Below are positions 33,724 through 43,047 of a stretch of 64,000 bases of DNA, one piece after another. The position numbers were made by a program, and so were the translations under genes. Source of the DNA: Bacillus sp. OV322 (GTDB lineage Bacteria; Bacillota; Bacilli; Bacillales; DSM-1321); the NCBI RefSeq assembly GCF_900112495.1, contig NZ_FOMA01000003.1:1-64000 (forward strand), read 5' to 3'. The notes under the pieces were generated by a model. The model was not told the DNA's origin, searched no databases, and saw only the letters and a program-made list of their open reading frames with translations. The stretch's first letter is position 1. Each line of letters starts with the position of its first letter.

Positions 33724-33839
33724 TGTTTGTATGCGGGAAAAGTGATGGGTTTATGCATTCAAAGAGCCTATTTGGAAATGTATAGCTATAATAGAGATAG
33801 ATTGGGAGGGGATTTTTTTATGCTTGAGGAATTTTTGAA

Positions 33840-34601
33840 GTGGTGATTACGCCGTTTAACCGAAAAAGAACAGCAAGAGTATACTTGCCTGAGGATTATT
33901 ATCAAAATGATACGAGGTATCCTGTTCTTTATATGCATGATGGCCAAAATCTTTTTAAAGATGAAGATGCGAATTACGGTGTATCCTGGGGGATTTCAGA
34001 TTATCTGGCGGCTAGCGGCAGAAAAATGATTGTAGTGGGATTTGACTGCAATCATGAAGGCTACAAGCGCCTCGATGAATATGGGCCATGGCCAAGCGAA
34101 GAAATGAGCAGGGTCTTTCCTGTTAACGAAGATACAATAGGCGGGGAAGGCAAACTATACATTGATTATATTGCACAAGAGCTAAAACCGATGATTGATG
34201 AGAAATATAGAACAAAAACAGAAGAAACCTCCATGGCGGGCAGCTCGATGGGCGGCTTGATTTCTACTTACGCAGCCTGTGCATATCCTGATATCTTTAA
34301 GAAAATCGCCTCCGTTTCCTCGGCTTACTGGTTCAATCAGAAGGAAATCGAGAGCTTCATCCAAAACAGCGATCTTTCCGGCATTGAAAAGTTTTACATG
34401 GATATTGGCATAAACGAAGATACACAAAGCATCGGAAGCCAGCGTTATGTGGACTCCAGCGAAAGAGTTTACTATATATTGAAAAATAAAGTAAAAGACT
34501 TGCGCTTCGACATTATAGACGGAGCTGTCCATAACGAGCAGGCATGGAGAGAAAGAGTACCGGCAATTTTTGAATTTTTAATTGAGGAAGATTCCAAGTA
34601 A
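33840..34601 (+). CDS. Putative esterase (alpha/beta hydrolase, EstD/IroE-like), N-terminus frameshifted
   Basis: About 253 aa. Beta-strand start RTARVYLPEDYY, then PVLYMHDGQNLF, the nucleophile elbow AGSSMGG and the C-terminal histidine in AVHNEQAW, as in esterase-D-like hydrolases with Ser-Asp-His triad. The natural start appears to be ATG 33820 (GGGAGGGG upstream, MLEEF). One T is missing from the T5 run at 33832-33836, so that frame stops after nine codons. GTG 33840, behind GAGGAA, could still start a product lacking only the first few residues. Probably still active; a sequencing error is also possible. Confidence 0.8.
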   Translation: MVITPFNRKRTARVYLPEDYYQNDTRYPVLYMHDGQNLFKDEDANYGVSWGISDYLAASGRKMIVVGFDCNHEGYKRLDEYGPWPSEEMSRVFPVNEDTIGGEGKLYIDYIAQELKPMIDEKYRTKTEETSMAGSSMGGLISTYAACAYPDIFKKIASVSSAYWFNQKEIESFIQNSDLSGIEKFYMDIGINEDTQSIGSQRYVDSSERVYYILKNKVKDLRFDIIDGAVHNEQAWRERVPAIFEFLIEEDSK

Positions 34602-34608
34602 GAATGCA

Positions 34609-34705
34609 GCTCAGCATTCTGGCTTTCAGCTCGAATGAACTTTGCATCATTGGCTCGATTGGCAGCTGAATGGAATCCCAATTACCTTAAATAGGAATTA
34701 TTAAA
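34609..34705. repeat. Degenerate GCTCGAAT-family array, locus 2
   Basis: GCTCGAAT at 34629 and GCTCGATT at 34653 with a weaker copy at 34609, then an imperfect TCCCAATT/AGGAATT hairpin. Spacing (20 and 24) is looser than at the other loci. Confidence 0.45.
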
Positions 34706-34771
34706 CGGACAATTTTATCATGTTTCTCAAAATACATTTGTGATGACAATCATGCTTAAGGAGAGGACAGT

Positions 34772-35332
34772 TTGTTAACAAATTTGTACTTTGTAAGACA
34801 CGCTCATTCTGAATATTCTACAGAAGAACTTAAAAGGCCCTTATCAGAAAAAGGTTTATGTGACGCAAAAATAGTAAATCAACTGCTTGCCAAAGAAAGT
34901 ATAGATTATGTTATTTCAAGTCCTTATCTACGCGCAATACAAACTGTAGAAGGTGTAGCAAAGTGTATTGAAAAAGAAATTATTATTGAGGATGCATTCA
35001 AAGAGAGGCAATTATCTTCACAACGTGTAGAAAATTTTCAGTTAGCTATAACAAAAGTCTGGAAAGAGCCTTCATTTTTTTGGGAAGGCGGAGAATCTAA
35101 TGTAACTGCTCAAAAAAGGGGAGTTAAAGCTACTTTAAAAGTGTTAGAAAGATTTGAAGATAAAAACATTTTAATAGGTACACATGGCAATGTAATGGTT
35201 CTTATTATGAATTACTTTGATACTAAGTATGGCTTTGATTTTTGGAAAGAACTCAATATGCCGGATATTTATAAACTTTCTTTTAATAAATTCGAATTGA
35301 AAGAAGTAAATAGAATTTGGGGGAATGGTTAA
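34772..35332 (+). CDS. Histidine phosphatase-superfamily protein
   Basis: 186 aa from TTG 34772 with AAGGAGAGG upstream. Phosphoglycerate-mutase-like fold: the catalytic histidine is in YFVRHAHSEYS (RHA instead of RHG), the second active-site residues are in YVISSPYLRAIQTVEG, the Glu is in FKERQL, and the second histidine is in GTHGNVM. Proteins like this are broad-specificity phosphatases. No partner gene is evident. Confidence 0.88.
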   Translation: MLTNLYFVRHAHSEYSTEELKRPLSEKGLCDAKIVNQLLAKESIDYVISSPYLRAIQTVEGVAKCIEKEIIIEDAFKERQLSSQRVENFQLAITKVWKEPSFFWEGGESNVTAQKRGVKATLKVLERFEDKNILIGTHGNVMVLIMNYFDTKYGFDFWKELNMPDIYKLSFNKFELKEVNRIWGNG

Positions 35333-35394
35333 TAACTCTTTTCGTAAGGGCTTGAAGAAAATAGCATTGCACAATAAAAGTGAGGGTGTTACAT

Positions 35395-35757
35395 ATGGGG
35401 AGTCTTACAATACCAGCTGAGGTAATCATGGAAACATTGTTTAAATCCTGGTCTTTAGAAACAAGTTCAATGTTGATTAAAGATAATCCTGCTAAAGGGC
35501 AATGCGGGGTCACCGCATTAGTTGTAAATGATATATTGGGCGGAGAGATAAAGAAAACTAAATTGCACGATGGATGGCATTTTTATAATATCATTAACGG
35601 CAAGAGATTAGATTTTACAGCTTCTCAATTTACAGAAGACCTATTGTATACCGATCTTCCTTCAAATAGAGAAGAAGCATATAAAGATACTAATGAAAAA
35701 CAGTATAGTCATCTAAAACGAAACTTTTTAATCAATTTAAATGCATTTATCAAATAA
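35395..35757 (+). CDS. YunG-like protein
   Basis: 120 aa from ATG 35395. Resembles YunG of Bacillus as I recall it: WSLETSS, then NPAKGQCGVTALVVNDILGG and DGWHFYNIINGKRLDFTASQF. The QCGVTAL Cys plus WHFYN His suggest a papain-like or transglutaminase-like pocket, but no activity is established. It lies 62 nt after the phosphatase gene. Confidence 0.72.
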   Translation: MGSLTIPAEVIMETLFKSWSLETSSMLIKDNPAKGQCGVTALVVNDILGGEIKKTKLHDGWHFYNIINGKRLDFTASQFTEDLLYTDLPSNREEAYKDTNEKQYSHLKRNFLINLNAFIK

Positions 35758-36361
35758 CAGGTTTGTGGACCATTGCCTTCCTCTTGACCTTGCCATGTGC
35801 TGCTAGCATTAAAAAATAGCTATACGATAGGCCAATTAAAAAGTACCGATCATGAAGTAATAGAATAGGAATGAGGTGAGAAGTGAAACGTCCTTCTGCA
35901 ACAATGATGGTCTTGCGTTTCCTGAATACTAGTGTCTGGGTTTGTCCTCCTAAAAGAAGAAGATTTACTTCAGCATCATGATATGTTGCAGTATAGACAA
36001 TTAGTTCAGCGGATATTTCACGTTCCCAATTTTTATCGAATTCAGCTAATAAAACTCGATTGGATGCAGTGTCAAATGTTTTTGGCTTTCATATTTATTT
36101 TCCCCCTTTTTTGCTTGTACTAATAAGAATAGAAAAGCAGAAAAGGGGTCCGGTGTGTCCACCTGAAGGAAAAATAAACTACATCACAGTACGGGAAACA
36201 GATAGGTTACCGTGATATTCGGAAGAATCCGCGATCTCAACGAAATTAGAGATTAAGAGGGAACATTTTATAAACCGGAATTTTGAGGAAGCAGCTGCTT
36301 AGATTGAATGAGCATGGTATTGATGGAGGGAGGTTCATATTACGCGGACTAAAAAAGACCA
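35758..36361. other. 604-nt gap, possible decayed gene on the minus strand
   Basis: No intact gene. The minus strand from about 36095 down to 35752 is free of stops and includes a protein-like stretch (ASNRVLLAEFDKNWEREIS, VNLLLLGGQTQTLVFRKRK), but no start codon with a ribosome site precedes it and a stop lies just upstream. It may be the remains of a gene I do not recognise. 36124-36361 shows nothing. Confidence 0.3.
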
Positions 36362-36514
36362 CTATTTAATAGCAGTCAAATGCAATGCATCTCGAAGTAA
36401 AAAAATATCTTGATAGATGATATTTTTTACCTGGTCATCGTCACAATTGTTGAACTCATTTAGTAACCGTCCAAGTTCCTTGATAAAGAGTAAGTGCACT
36501 CGCTTGTTGTTCAT
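36362..36514 (-). CDS. Small 50-aa protein, unknown
   Basis: ATG 36514 behind GGAGAG. The product (MNNKRVHLLFIKELGRLLNE, NCDDDQVKNIIYQDIFLL) is a likely helical hairpin of Spo0E-like size but lacks the SQELD motif, so I do not call it Spo0E. It follows the MEDS-domain gene on the same strand. Confidence 0.5.
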   Translation of the reverse strand: MNNKRVHLLFIKELGRLLNEFNNCDDDQVKNIIYQDIFLLRDALHLTAIK

Positions 36515-36613
36515 AGTGTTACTCTCCTTTACATAGGAAACACCTATGTACACTAAGGCTAACACTATATCCATTTAATTACAATGGCCTTCAGCTTTAT
36601 TAATATTTGTCCC

Positions 36614-37159
36614 TTAGCTTTTCCCTGCCTCGTTTATAAGAAAGTTATGGCAATTTAAAAGTCCTTCCTTAAATTCTTTACTAATTCTCTCTGAATCATA
36701 GGCACATACAGAAAGAAGTTTTGTTTCGGCAACAATTTTATCCGCTTCATTTTCAGAATCCATTAATTTTCTGCTTACCTCCCTTTCATCCCGCCACTCT
36801 ACATGAGCCCAGCTTCTGATAGCTAAATCGTTTTTTAGATCTCCTTCAATTAAGTTCGGAAGATAATCGAAAATAGAATTAATTCTAAAATCTCCCGTGG
36901 CAAAATAGAAATCATAATTATTGACGAACGCCACTTTTTTTAAGCGACTTTCATCCACTAACAATTTAAGTCTTTTTTTTATCAACGGAATAAAACGATC
37001 ATTTTCTACAATAACACTATATTCACTCAGTTCTAAACCAGAAATGACAAAGTCGACCACATTTTTAACATACTGATCCTGATTTTTGAAAAAATATAAT
37101 ACATGGCCCTTGGTAAGAGTCTGAATTTCATTGACTTCTATTAAATGCGTACTTTCCAA
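36614..37159 (-). CDS. MEDS-domain (DcmR sensory) protein
   Basis: 181 aa from TTG 37159, GGGGTGT upstream. The MEDS sensory domain is recognised by GHVLYFFKNQDQYVKNVVDF (sensor opening), SVIVENDRFIPLIKKRL and the WAHVEWRD segment. Such domains are found in DcmR and in anti-sigma-factor-like and kinase regulators, and may bind small ligands. No output domain is attached, so it may act by protein-protein contact. The upstream gap 37160-37578 holds no other gene. Confidence 0.7.
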   Translation of the reverse strand: MESTHLIEVNEIQTLTKGHVLYFFKNQDQYVKNVVDFVISGLELSEYSVIVENDRFIPLIKKRLKLLVDESRLKKVAFVNNYDFYFATGDFRINSIFDYLPNLIEGDLKNDLAIRSWAHVEWRDEREVSRKLMDSENEADKIVAETKLLSVCAYDSERISKEFKEGLLNCHNFLINEAGKS

Positions 37160-37520
37160 ATGTACACCCCACTGATATAGACATATAACACTTATATAAA
37201 AGTTTATCATACATTGATATAAAAACGGGTTTCGCCAGGAAAAAACCATGAATGGTGTAATTATTGAGAATCAAAGTCTCAAAACGCAAAGTTTGTGAGA
37301 GAATGTACTAAAAATATAGGGGGCGTGGGCGGCGAGCTGGTTTGTATCATATTGCGGATTGCAGCTTCATATGTCCATATTTCTGCATTGAATATAAACA
37401 GGATACCTCCTGAGTCATTTGATACATTTTTTGATTTGGGTTTAATGACCAAAACAAAGGATATAGATATAGAAATACGATGTTTCTTTAACAAATTTGG
37501 CTAAAGGTGCCAGGCAGGTA

Positions 37521-37557
37521 TTTTGGTCTCCCAAAAAGAGGATACTATTTATAGTAT
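37521..37557 (+). promoter_or_regulatory. Two inverted repeats in the hmp leader
   Basis: TTTTGG-TCTC-CCAAAA at 37521-37536 and ATACTAT-TT-ATAGTAT at 37542-37557, 22 nt before the flavohemoglobin start. The second overlaps a possible -10 (TATAGT) and is a candidate operator for a nitric-oxide-responsive repressor; it is not a close match to the NsrR consensus I know. Confidence 0.35.
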
Positions 37558-37578
37558 TGAAATGGAGGGTGTGTTTAT

Positions 37579-38799
37579 ATGATTGATGAAAAAACGATTG
37601 GTATTGTTCAGGCAACTGCCCCGGTATTAAAGGAGCATAGTAAGGAAATTGGGAAAAGGTTTTATACATTATTATTTGAAAAGGCCCCTGATCTTTATAA
37701 TATTTTCAATCAGACTAACCAGAAAAGAGGCCTTCAGCAGGAAGCGTTGGGATACGCTGTTTATGCGGCTGGAGAGCATATAACAAATCTTGGCGCAATC
37801 AAGCCTGTTATAGAGAGAATATCTCAAAAACACAGGGCAATCGGAATTAAAGCGGAGCAATATCCTGTAGTGGGCGAGACGCTGCTTGACGCTGTCAAAG
37901 ATGTTCTGGGAGATGCAGCAACAGAAGAAATCATTGAAGCGTGGGGAAAGGCTTATGGCTATATTTCCGATGCTTTTATTGAACTTGAAGAGAAATTGTA
38001 TGCAGAAACTAAAAATCAGACAGGCGGATGGGAAGGCTACCGCAGCTTTATTGTGGAGAAAAAGGTGAAAGAAAGCGATGAAGTGACTTCCTTTTACCTG
38101 AGGCCTGAAGACGGGAAAGAAATCGCGGGCTATAAAGCAGGACAATATCTTACCATTAAGGCAAAAGTTCCAGGTGAAGAGTATACCCATATCCGCCATT
38201 ACAGCCTATCCGAAGCAGCAGGGAAGGATTATTACCGGATCAGCGTGAAGCGGGAAGACGAACATGATACATCGCCGGAAGGTATTGTTTCAAATTATCT
38301 ACATAACCATATCCAAACAGGTGATTCACTTCCGTTTTCAGCACCTGCAGGAGACTTTGTTCTTGAGCAGGATGATTTGCCAGTTGTGTTTATTAGCGGA
38401 GGTATCGGGATTACACCGGTATACAGTATGCTGCAGACTCTTGTAAATGAAAAAACAGCGAAGGAAATCACTTTTATCCATTCTGCGCGCAATAGTAAAA
38501 CCCATGCTTTCCGGGAGGATTTAAAACAACTATCAGATAACAACAGCCATTTAACATACTTGGTTTGTTATGACGCGCCGACTGAGGAGGATAGGGCTTC
38601 CAAAAATTTTGATAAAGAAGGTTATGTTGATTTAAACTTCTTAAAAGCGAATGCTGGCACTAAGGACGCGCAATTTTATCTTTGCGGTTCTCTTCCTTTT
38701 ATGGAGACAATCATTAAAGCTCTGGATGAATGGGGAGTATCGAAAGAACACGTTCACTATGAATCCTTCAGTCCTGTCGCCATTTTAGGAGAAGAGTAG
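37579..38799 (+). CDS. hmp: Flavohemoglobin (nitric oxide dioxygenase)
   Basis: 406 aa, ATG with GGAGGGTG upstream. Globin domain 1-140 with the proximal histidine in NLGAIKPVIERISQKHRAIG and the distal Tyr/Gln helix near FYTLLFEKAPDLYNIF. The FAD-binding reductase domain has HIRHYSLSEA (R-x-Y-S), and the NAD-binding domain has VFISGGIGITPVYSML and FYLCGSLPFM. It converts NO and O2 to nitrate. The length equals that of Bacillus Hmp. Regulation through the adjacent inverted repeats is inferred. Confidence 0.96.
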   Translation: MIDEKTIGIVQATAPVLKEHSKEIGKRFYTLLFEKAPDLYNIFNQTNQKRGLQQEALGYAVYAAGEHITNLGAIKPVIERISQKHRAIGIKAEQYPVVGETLLDAVKDVLGDAATEEIIEAWGKAYGYISDAFIELEEKLYAETKNQTGGWEGYRSFIVEKKVKESDEVTSFYLRPEDGKEIAGYKAGQYLTIKAKVPGEEYTHIRHYSLSEAAGKDYYRISVKREDEHDTSPEGIVSNYLHNHIQTGDSLPFSAPAGDFVLEQDDLPVVFISGGIGITPVYSMLQTLVNEKTAKEITFIHSARNSKTHAFREDLKQLSDNNSHLTYLVCYDAPTEEDRASKNFDKEGYVDLNFLKANAGTKDAQFYLCGSLPFMETIIKALDEWGVSKEHVHYESFSPVAILGEE

Positions 38800-38905
38800 C
38801 CAATTAGAATCCGAGGTTTTTCCATGGCTGTTTCGCATTTTGCAGAAGCAGTCTTCGTTCTTTTTATAGTGATAATAATAGTCAAAATAGAAAGGAGATG
38901 CCTCA

Positions 38906-39219
38906 ATGCCCGCAAAGCTGCAACATGCTTTTTCCGAAGTGTTAAAACTGACTCAGCGCTGCTTGATGAGACCGCATCTTATGAACATTCACTATTGACG
39001 CTGATTCGTGCGTCCATGCAGGAGCAGAAAGATACCTTGAATAAGCTGATTCCGGAATTGGAGATAGAGAACAAGGCAAGGGATTTAGATGTAAGAAATT
39101 ATATAACTATCGTCTATCATAATCATGAAGTTTCAAGTCCGGTCTTTAGGGCTTGGGGGAGGGCCAATGAGTGGATGAATTTGTCCTCAAAAGAGACATT
39201 TAATACTGAAAGGTTTTAA
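38906..39219 (+). pseudogene. Frameshifted small protein gene, unknown family
   Basis: ATG 38906 has a strong AAAGGAGATG site and begins MPAKLQHAFSEVLKLTQ, but this frame stops near 38996. The protein-like continuation is in another frame: ALLDETASYEHSLLTLIRAS, then MQEQKDTLNKLIPELEIENK and AWGRANEWMN. A single indel around 38950-38960 explains both. Whether the lesion is real or a sequencing error cannot be judged. The family is not recognised. Confidence 0.55.
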
Positions 39220-39250
39220 TAATTACATGTGATAGAAGGGAAAGACGACA

Positions 39251-40597
39251 GTGAAATTGGTTAAAAAAAAGGGGAAAATAATTAAATTACATCCCGCGCA
39301 GATTCTTGTAATAGGCTTTTCCATCCTCATATTAATAGGTACATTCCTATTGATGCTGCCTATTTCTACAACGGAAGAAGGACATGGGCTGGGCATGATC
39401 GATGCTTTGTTTGAAGCCACCTCTGCGGTATGTGTAACAGGACTGGCAGTGGTGGATACAGGCACGACGTTTACTGTATTTGGACAAATCGTCCTTTTGT
39501 TTTTAATCCAAATTGGCGGATCGGGTTTTATGACTTTAGGTATATTTATGTTCATCATCCTGGGAAAGAAAATAGGAATAAAAGAAAGATTGCTGCTTCA
39601 AGATTCCTTGAATTTATTTACTCTTTCAGGTGTAGTGACACTTGTTTTAAAGATTATTAGTATTACACTAATTGTAGAAATTGCAGGTGCTATCATTTTA
39701 GCGGTACGTTGGGCCGAGGAGATGACATGGGGAAAAGCTGCTTATTATGGTGTTTTCCATTCGGTTTCAGCGTTCAACAATGCTGGATTTGGACTTGAAC
39801 CAGACAATTTAAGTAAATGGGTGGGGGATCCTGCAATTAATTTGGTTATCACATTTTTATTTATTATAGGCGGGATAGGTTATACCGTAATATTGGATAT
39901 TTGGCAAAAAAAATCTTGGAGAAAGTTAACTCTTCATTCCAAGGTCGTTTTATTGTTCTCATTAATTCTTAATATCGTTGCCACTTTTATTATTTTTGCT
40001 TCGGAATATCATAACTCTGCTACTATAGGGAAGTTGGGGTTAGAAGATAAAGTGTGGGCATCTTATTTTCAGGGAGTTGTTACTCGGACAGCAGGATTCA
40101 ATACAATTGATATCGGACAAATGACCTTACCCTCTCAGGTCTTCATGATGGTACTAATGTTTATTGGAGCTTCTTCTGGCTCTACCGGCGGAGGAATTAA
40201 AGTAACCACTTTTGTCATTATTTTATTGACTCTTTGGACATTTTTATCTAATAAAGGTGATGTGAACATTTTTAAGAGACGAATATCATGGCAATTGGTA
40301 AATAAATCATTATCAATTAGCGTTATTGCTGTCATATTTATCTTTATTATTTTCTTCTTGCTCACATATACAGAGCATGCAAGTATGGAGAAAATTCTTT
40401 TTGAAACGATTTCTGCCTTTGGGACAGTAGGTCTTTCAGCAGGATTAACCAGTCACTTATCCCCTGCAGGAAGAATTCTTATCACAATCATGATGTTTAT
40501 TGGTAGAATAGGACCTTTAACAATGGCTTTTGCTTGGATGTCTAAACGAAATGGAACCAAAATTAGATATGCAGAGGAAAAAATATTAATTGGATGA
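39251..40597 (+). CDS. Potassium uptake channel subunit of the TrkH/KtrB family
   Basis: 448-aa membrane protein from a GTG start. Four pore repeats are visible, each with a selectivity-filter-like segment: TSAVCVTGLAVVD, SAFNNAGFGLEPD, TRTAGFNTID and ISAFGTVGLSAGL. The gating-loop motif GASSGSTGGGIKVTT is also present. KtrB/KtrD proteins transport K+ (with Na+ or H+) and pair with a cytoplasmic KtrA/KtrC ring. No such gene is adjacent, as for KtrD in Bacillus subtilis. Confidence 0.93.
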   Translation: MKLVKKKGKIIKLHPAQILVIGFSILILIGTFLLMLPISTTEEGHGLGMIDALFEATSAVCVTGLAVVDTGTTFTVFGQIVLLFLIQIGGSGFMTLGIFMFIILGKKIGIKERLLLQDSLNLFTLSGVVTLVLKIISITLIVEIAGAIILAVRWAEEMTWGKAAYYGVFHSVSAFNNAGFGLEPDNLSKWVGDPAINLVITFLFIIGGIGYTVILDIWQKKSWRKLTLHSKVVLLFSLILNIVATFIIFASEYHNSATIGKLGLEDKVWASYFQGVVTRTAGFNTIDIGQMTLPSQVFMMVLMFIGASSGSTGGGIKVTTFVIILLTLWTFLSNKGDVNIFKRRISWQLVNKSLSISVIAVIFIFIIFFLLTYTEHASMEKILFETISAFGTVGLSAGLTSHLSPAGRILITIMMFIGRIGPLTMAFAWMSKRNGTKIRYAEEKILIG

Positions 40598-40630
40598 GAT
40601 TGGATTAAAAAATGATAGTTAATAAATGAA

Positions 40631-40862
40631 GGCTCTTTTCTTAAAATTGTTGTTTTTTTAATTTGTTATGTGAGGCGTTCTCATTGTCAAGTCAGGTTGA
40701 TTAGAGCGTAAGGTGTGAGACTCCTGCTTAGATTAGCAGATCAGGTGAGACCTAAGCAGGCACAGCCGAGGAGGCACTGGCTGCCCCGCGGAAAGCGAGC
40801 ATCCTGGAGCGGAAATCAGCCACCTTGTATCATAGCAACAAAGTTTACGAAAACAGCCTAAA
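40631..40862 (-). mobile_element. MITE-like repeat, full copy B (opposite orientation)
   Basis: Reverse-complement counterpart of 21817-22048. It begins AAGGCTCTTTTCTTAAAATT and ends with GCAACAAAGTTTACGAAAAC then AGCCT. The interior CCGCGGAAAGCGAGCATCCT is shared; the central part is diverged. The gap to 41057 otherwise holds a hairpin (TAAAAGCC/GGCTTTTA, near 40913-40939) and no gene. Confidence 0.8.
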
Positions 40863-41057
40863 CGAAGGAAAAATGTGGGTTATTTGAGTATCTGTATGAA
40901 CGACTTTCCACATAAAAGCCGCCCATGTGGCAGGCTTTTACATGAAAAAGTTTTTTGCGGACTTTGAAAGGCTTCCAGAAAGAGAGAGATGCACCCCGCT
41001 ATGATTGCCATCCAGGCGGGAGGGGTGTTATATCATAAAGCCGAGCAATAACACTTA

Positions 41058-41591
41058 TTACTCAACACTTGAATCATCTAATTGAATTTTGGCAACTTTA
41101 CCATTGCTGACACACCAAAACTCTAACGTTAGATTGTGTTTATGGTCAATATAGCCAATAATGTCTGCTCCTTGCTCATTGCTTTTGTAATAGTTATCTC
41201 CATACAAAGAGAGCACTTTTTCCTTACTGTCTCCCAGTTTAATTCCTTTTTCTGTTCGGAGTGGGTTATCGTATATGTTGTTTTCCGTACCGGTTATTAT
41301 TAGCCTCATCAGAGATCCTTTATTTTTGCCGGAATTAATAGAAGCAGTTTCTAATCCGCCTTTCCAATGATAATAGTCATAGTAATCATTATTTTCCTTG
41401 CTTAGCGGTTTTCCGTACCTTGTTATAAAACTGCCTTCATGTATACTTTCGTGTATTTTCATCCCTCCTATGGACTCCTTGGAAAGGTTGGCAGATTTCG
41501 TCAGCTTCTCAGAGTATGGTCTAAAATATAGAAACGCTAAAACGGCTATTATTATAATTGCGGTATATAAAGCAAATCTTTTTTTGCTCAT
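41058..41591 (-). CDS. Membrane-anchored protein, unknown
   Basis: 177 aa, ATG behind CAGGAGC. A basic N-terminus and one transmembrane helix (FALYTAIIIIAVLAFLYF) are followed by an extracytoplasmic domain with repeated segments KLTKSANLSKESIGGMKIHE and GIKLGDSKEKVLSLYGDNYY. The latter resembles the GxxxxxVxxxxG pattern of small outer or extracellular BLIP/SmpA-like folds. No function assigned. Confidence 0.7.
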   Translation of the reverse strand: MSKKRFALYTAIIIIAVLAFLYFRPYSEKLTKSANLSKESIGGMKIHESIHEGSFITRYGKPLSKENNDYYDYYHWKGGLETASINSGKNKGSLMRLIITGTENNIYDNPLRTEKGIKLGDSKEKVLSLYGDNYYKSNEQGADIIGYIDHKHNLTLEFWCVSNGKVAKIQLDDSSVE

Positions 41592-41857
41592 TGAGCTCCT
41601 GCTTTCTGGATTAATTGGTAAATTTGGATAACATTAGTCTATCATATTCGGCGTTGCTCTGCCTTGCGGTAAATGGAATGGAAGCAAGTCGGAAAAATTA
41701 TTGCGGAGAAGTCTCAGTAAGATTTTTAAAATATGACTGTGTGCACTTGATGCTAAGGGAAACTATCGTAATATTCTAATGCGAGTCTAAGAACAAACCG
41801 GAATAATAACTCTTCCATGACATATATTGTCTGTAGCAATGGACAAGGGATGATGGC

Positions 41858-42439
41858 ATGATCCGTAAAATTTGTATAGCTCTATTATCAAGTATCTTCA
41901 TCGGAGTAGGCCTGAATGGATTTGTTATACCATACCATCTTTTGAATGGAGGTATATGGGGAGTCAGTTTGATCTTGCATTATGTTATGAATTATAATGT
42001 GGCACTTGTATTTATCTGCTTGAATGCACCGATTTTTTTAGCGGCCAGTTTCTATGACAAATCATATTTTGTAAACGGGATGGCTGGAGTAGTCATATCG
42101 AGCACCGTGATTGATTTGCTTAAGCCTTTTCAGACGTTGATTCATTTGCCTGTTTTATATAGTGTGCTGATTGGAGGAACACTGATCGGTATCGGGGTCG
42201 GGTGCATGCTGAAGGAGCATATCAGCCCTGGAGGAATGGACTTATTGGCGCTCATCATGGCAAAAGTTTTTTCGGTCAATGTCGGGATTATCATATTAGT
42301 CATAGATGCGGTCATTATTTTAACGGGAATTTTGATATTAAAAGACGCTAGCTTATTATATTCCATGCTGATCATTGGAATTGTCGGAACAATGGCATCC
42401 ATTATTACAGGAGTAAGGAATGTGAACATTTATGTGTAA
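41858..42439 (+). CDS. YitT-family (DUF161) membrane protein
   Basis: 193 aa with about five to six hydrophobic helices. The family opening GVGLNGFVIPYHLLNGGIWG (N-G-G-x-x-G) and the repeat LKEHISPGGMDLLALIMAKV are clear. The C-terminal cytoplasmic DUF2179 domain of longer YitT proteins is absent, as in short paralogues. Function unknown, possibly transport. Confidence 0.85.
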   Translation: MIRKICIALLSSIFIGVGLNGFVIPYHLLNGGIWGVSLILHYVMNYNVALVFICLNAPIFLAASFYDKSYFVNGMAGVVISSTVIDLLKPFQTLIHLPVLYSVLIGGTLIGIGVGCMLKEHISPGGMDLLALIMAKVFSVNVGIIILVIDAVIILTGILILKDASLLYSMLIIGIVGTMASIITGVRNVNIYV

Positions 42440-42606
42440 ATCAGAGGGCTGCACTTCGCGGCTCTTTTGTTATGGAGAAACTTGTTTTTTGCGGTTATAA
42501 GAAATTGTTATTAAAAGGGATAATTTATCGGTATTTATCTTAATGGCTTCATCCAGCTATACTTATATTAGTGAGAGCCAATGAAAAATGGATAGGGGGA
42601 AGCAGT

Positions 42607-42969
42607 ATGGTTCTGGGTGTGCATCACGTGCAGATTACGATCCCTAAGGGCGCTGAAGAAGAGGGGAAGAAATTTTACTGCGGCATGCTGGGCCTGCCGG
42701 AAATTGAAAAGCCTGAACCGCTAAAGGGGCGGGGAGGCTTTTGGATAAAAACCGGTAATATGGATGTGCATGTTGGTTCAGAGGATAGTTTTGACAGGTT
42801 AAAAACAAAAGCGCATGTTGCTTATCTGGTGGAGGATATTTTTTATTGGAGGAACAGGCTCAAGCAAAATGGCATTGTGATCTTTGATTCCGTGCCAATC
42901 CCAGGTTATGAGCGATTCGAGTTCAGGGATCCTTTCGGAAATAGGGTGGAGATGATTCAAGAAATATAG
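42607..42969 (+). CDS. VOC-superfamily (glyoxalase-fold) protein
   Basis: 120 aa from ATG 42607 (GGGGGAAG upstream). The metal-type residues are arranged as HHVQITIPKGAEEEGKKFYC, DVHVGSED, HVAYLV and a terminal RFEFRDPFGNRVEMIQ with the metal Glu, so this is a catalytically plausible VOC enzyme, unlike the copy at 12388. The substrate is unknown. Ends at a bidirectional terminator. Confidence 0.86.
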   Translation: MVLGVHHVQITIPKGAEEEGKKFYCGMLGLPEIEKPEPLKGRGGFWIKTGNMDVHVGSEDSFDRLKTKAHVAYLVEDIFYWRNRLKQNGIVIFDSVPIPGYERFEFRDPFGNRVEMIQEI

Positions 42970-42976
42970 CTTAAAA

Positions 42977-43028
42977 AACTGCACACTCATCGTCAGCCTA
43001 TCCTGGAATGAATGTGCAGTTTATTTTA
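42977..43028. terminator. Bidirectional terminator
   Basis: AACTGCACACTCAT pairs with ATGAATGTGCAGT around a 17-nt loop, flanked by A-rich and T-rich tracts. It lies between the VOC gene and the convergent DUF3231 gene. Confidence 0.75.
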
Positions 43029-43047
43029 CGAACTCTTCTTGTAGTTA

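Noticed and set aside
33577-33846. Long plus-strand ORF and its minus-strand mirror with 7-residue periodicity
   Set aside because: The period comes from the 21-bp DNA repeat; a 20-bp unit shifts the pattern between frames, and the start has no ribosome site.
36362-36514. Spo0E-like phosphatase
   Set aside because: The size is right, but the SQELD signature is absent; left as unknown small protein.
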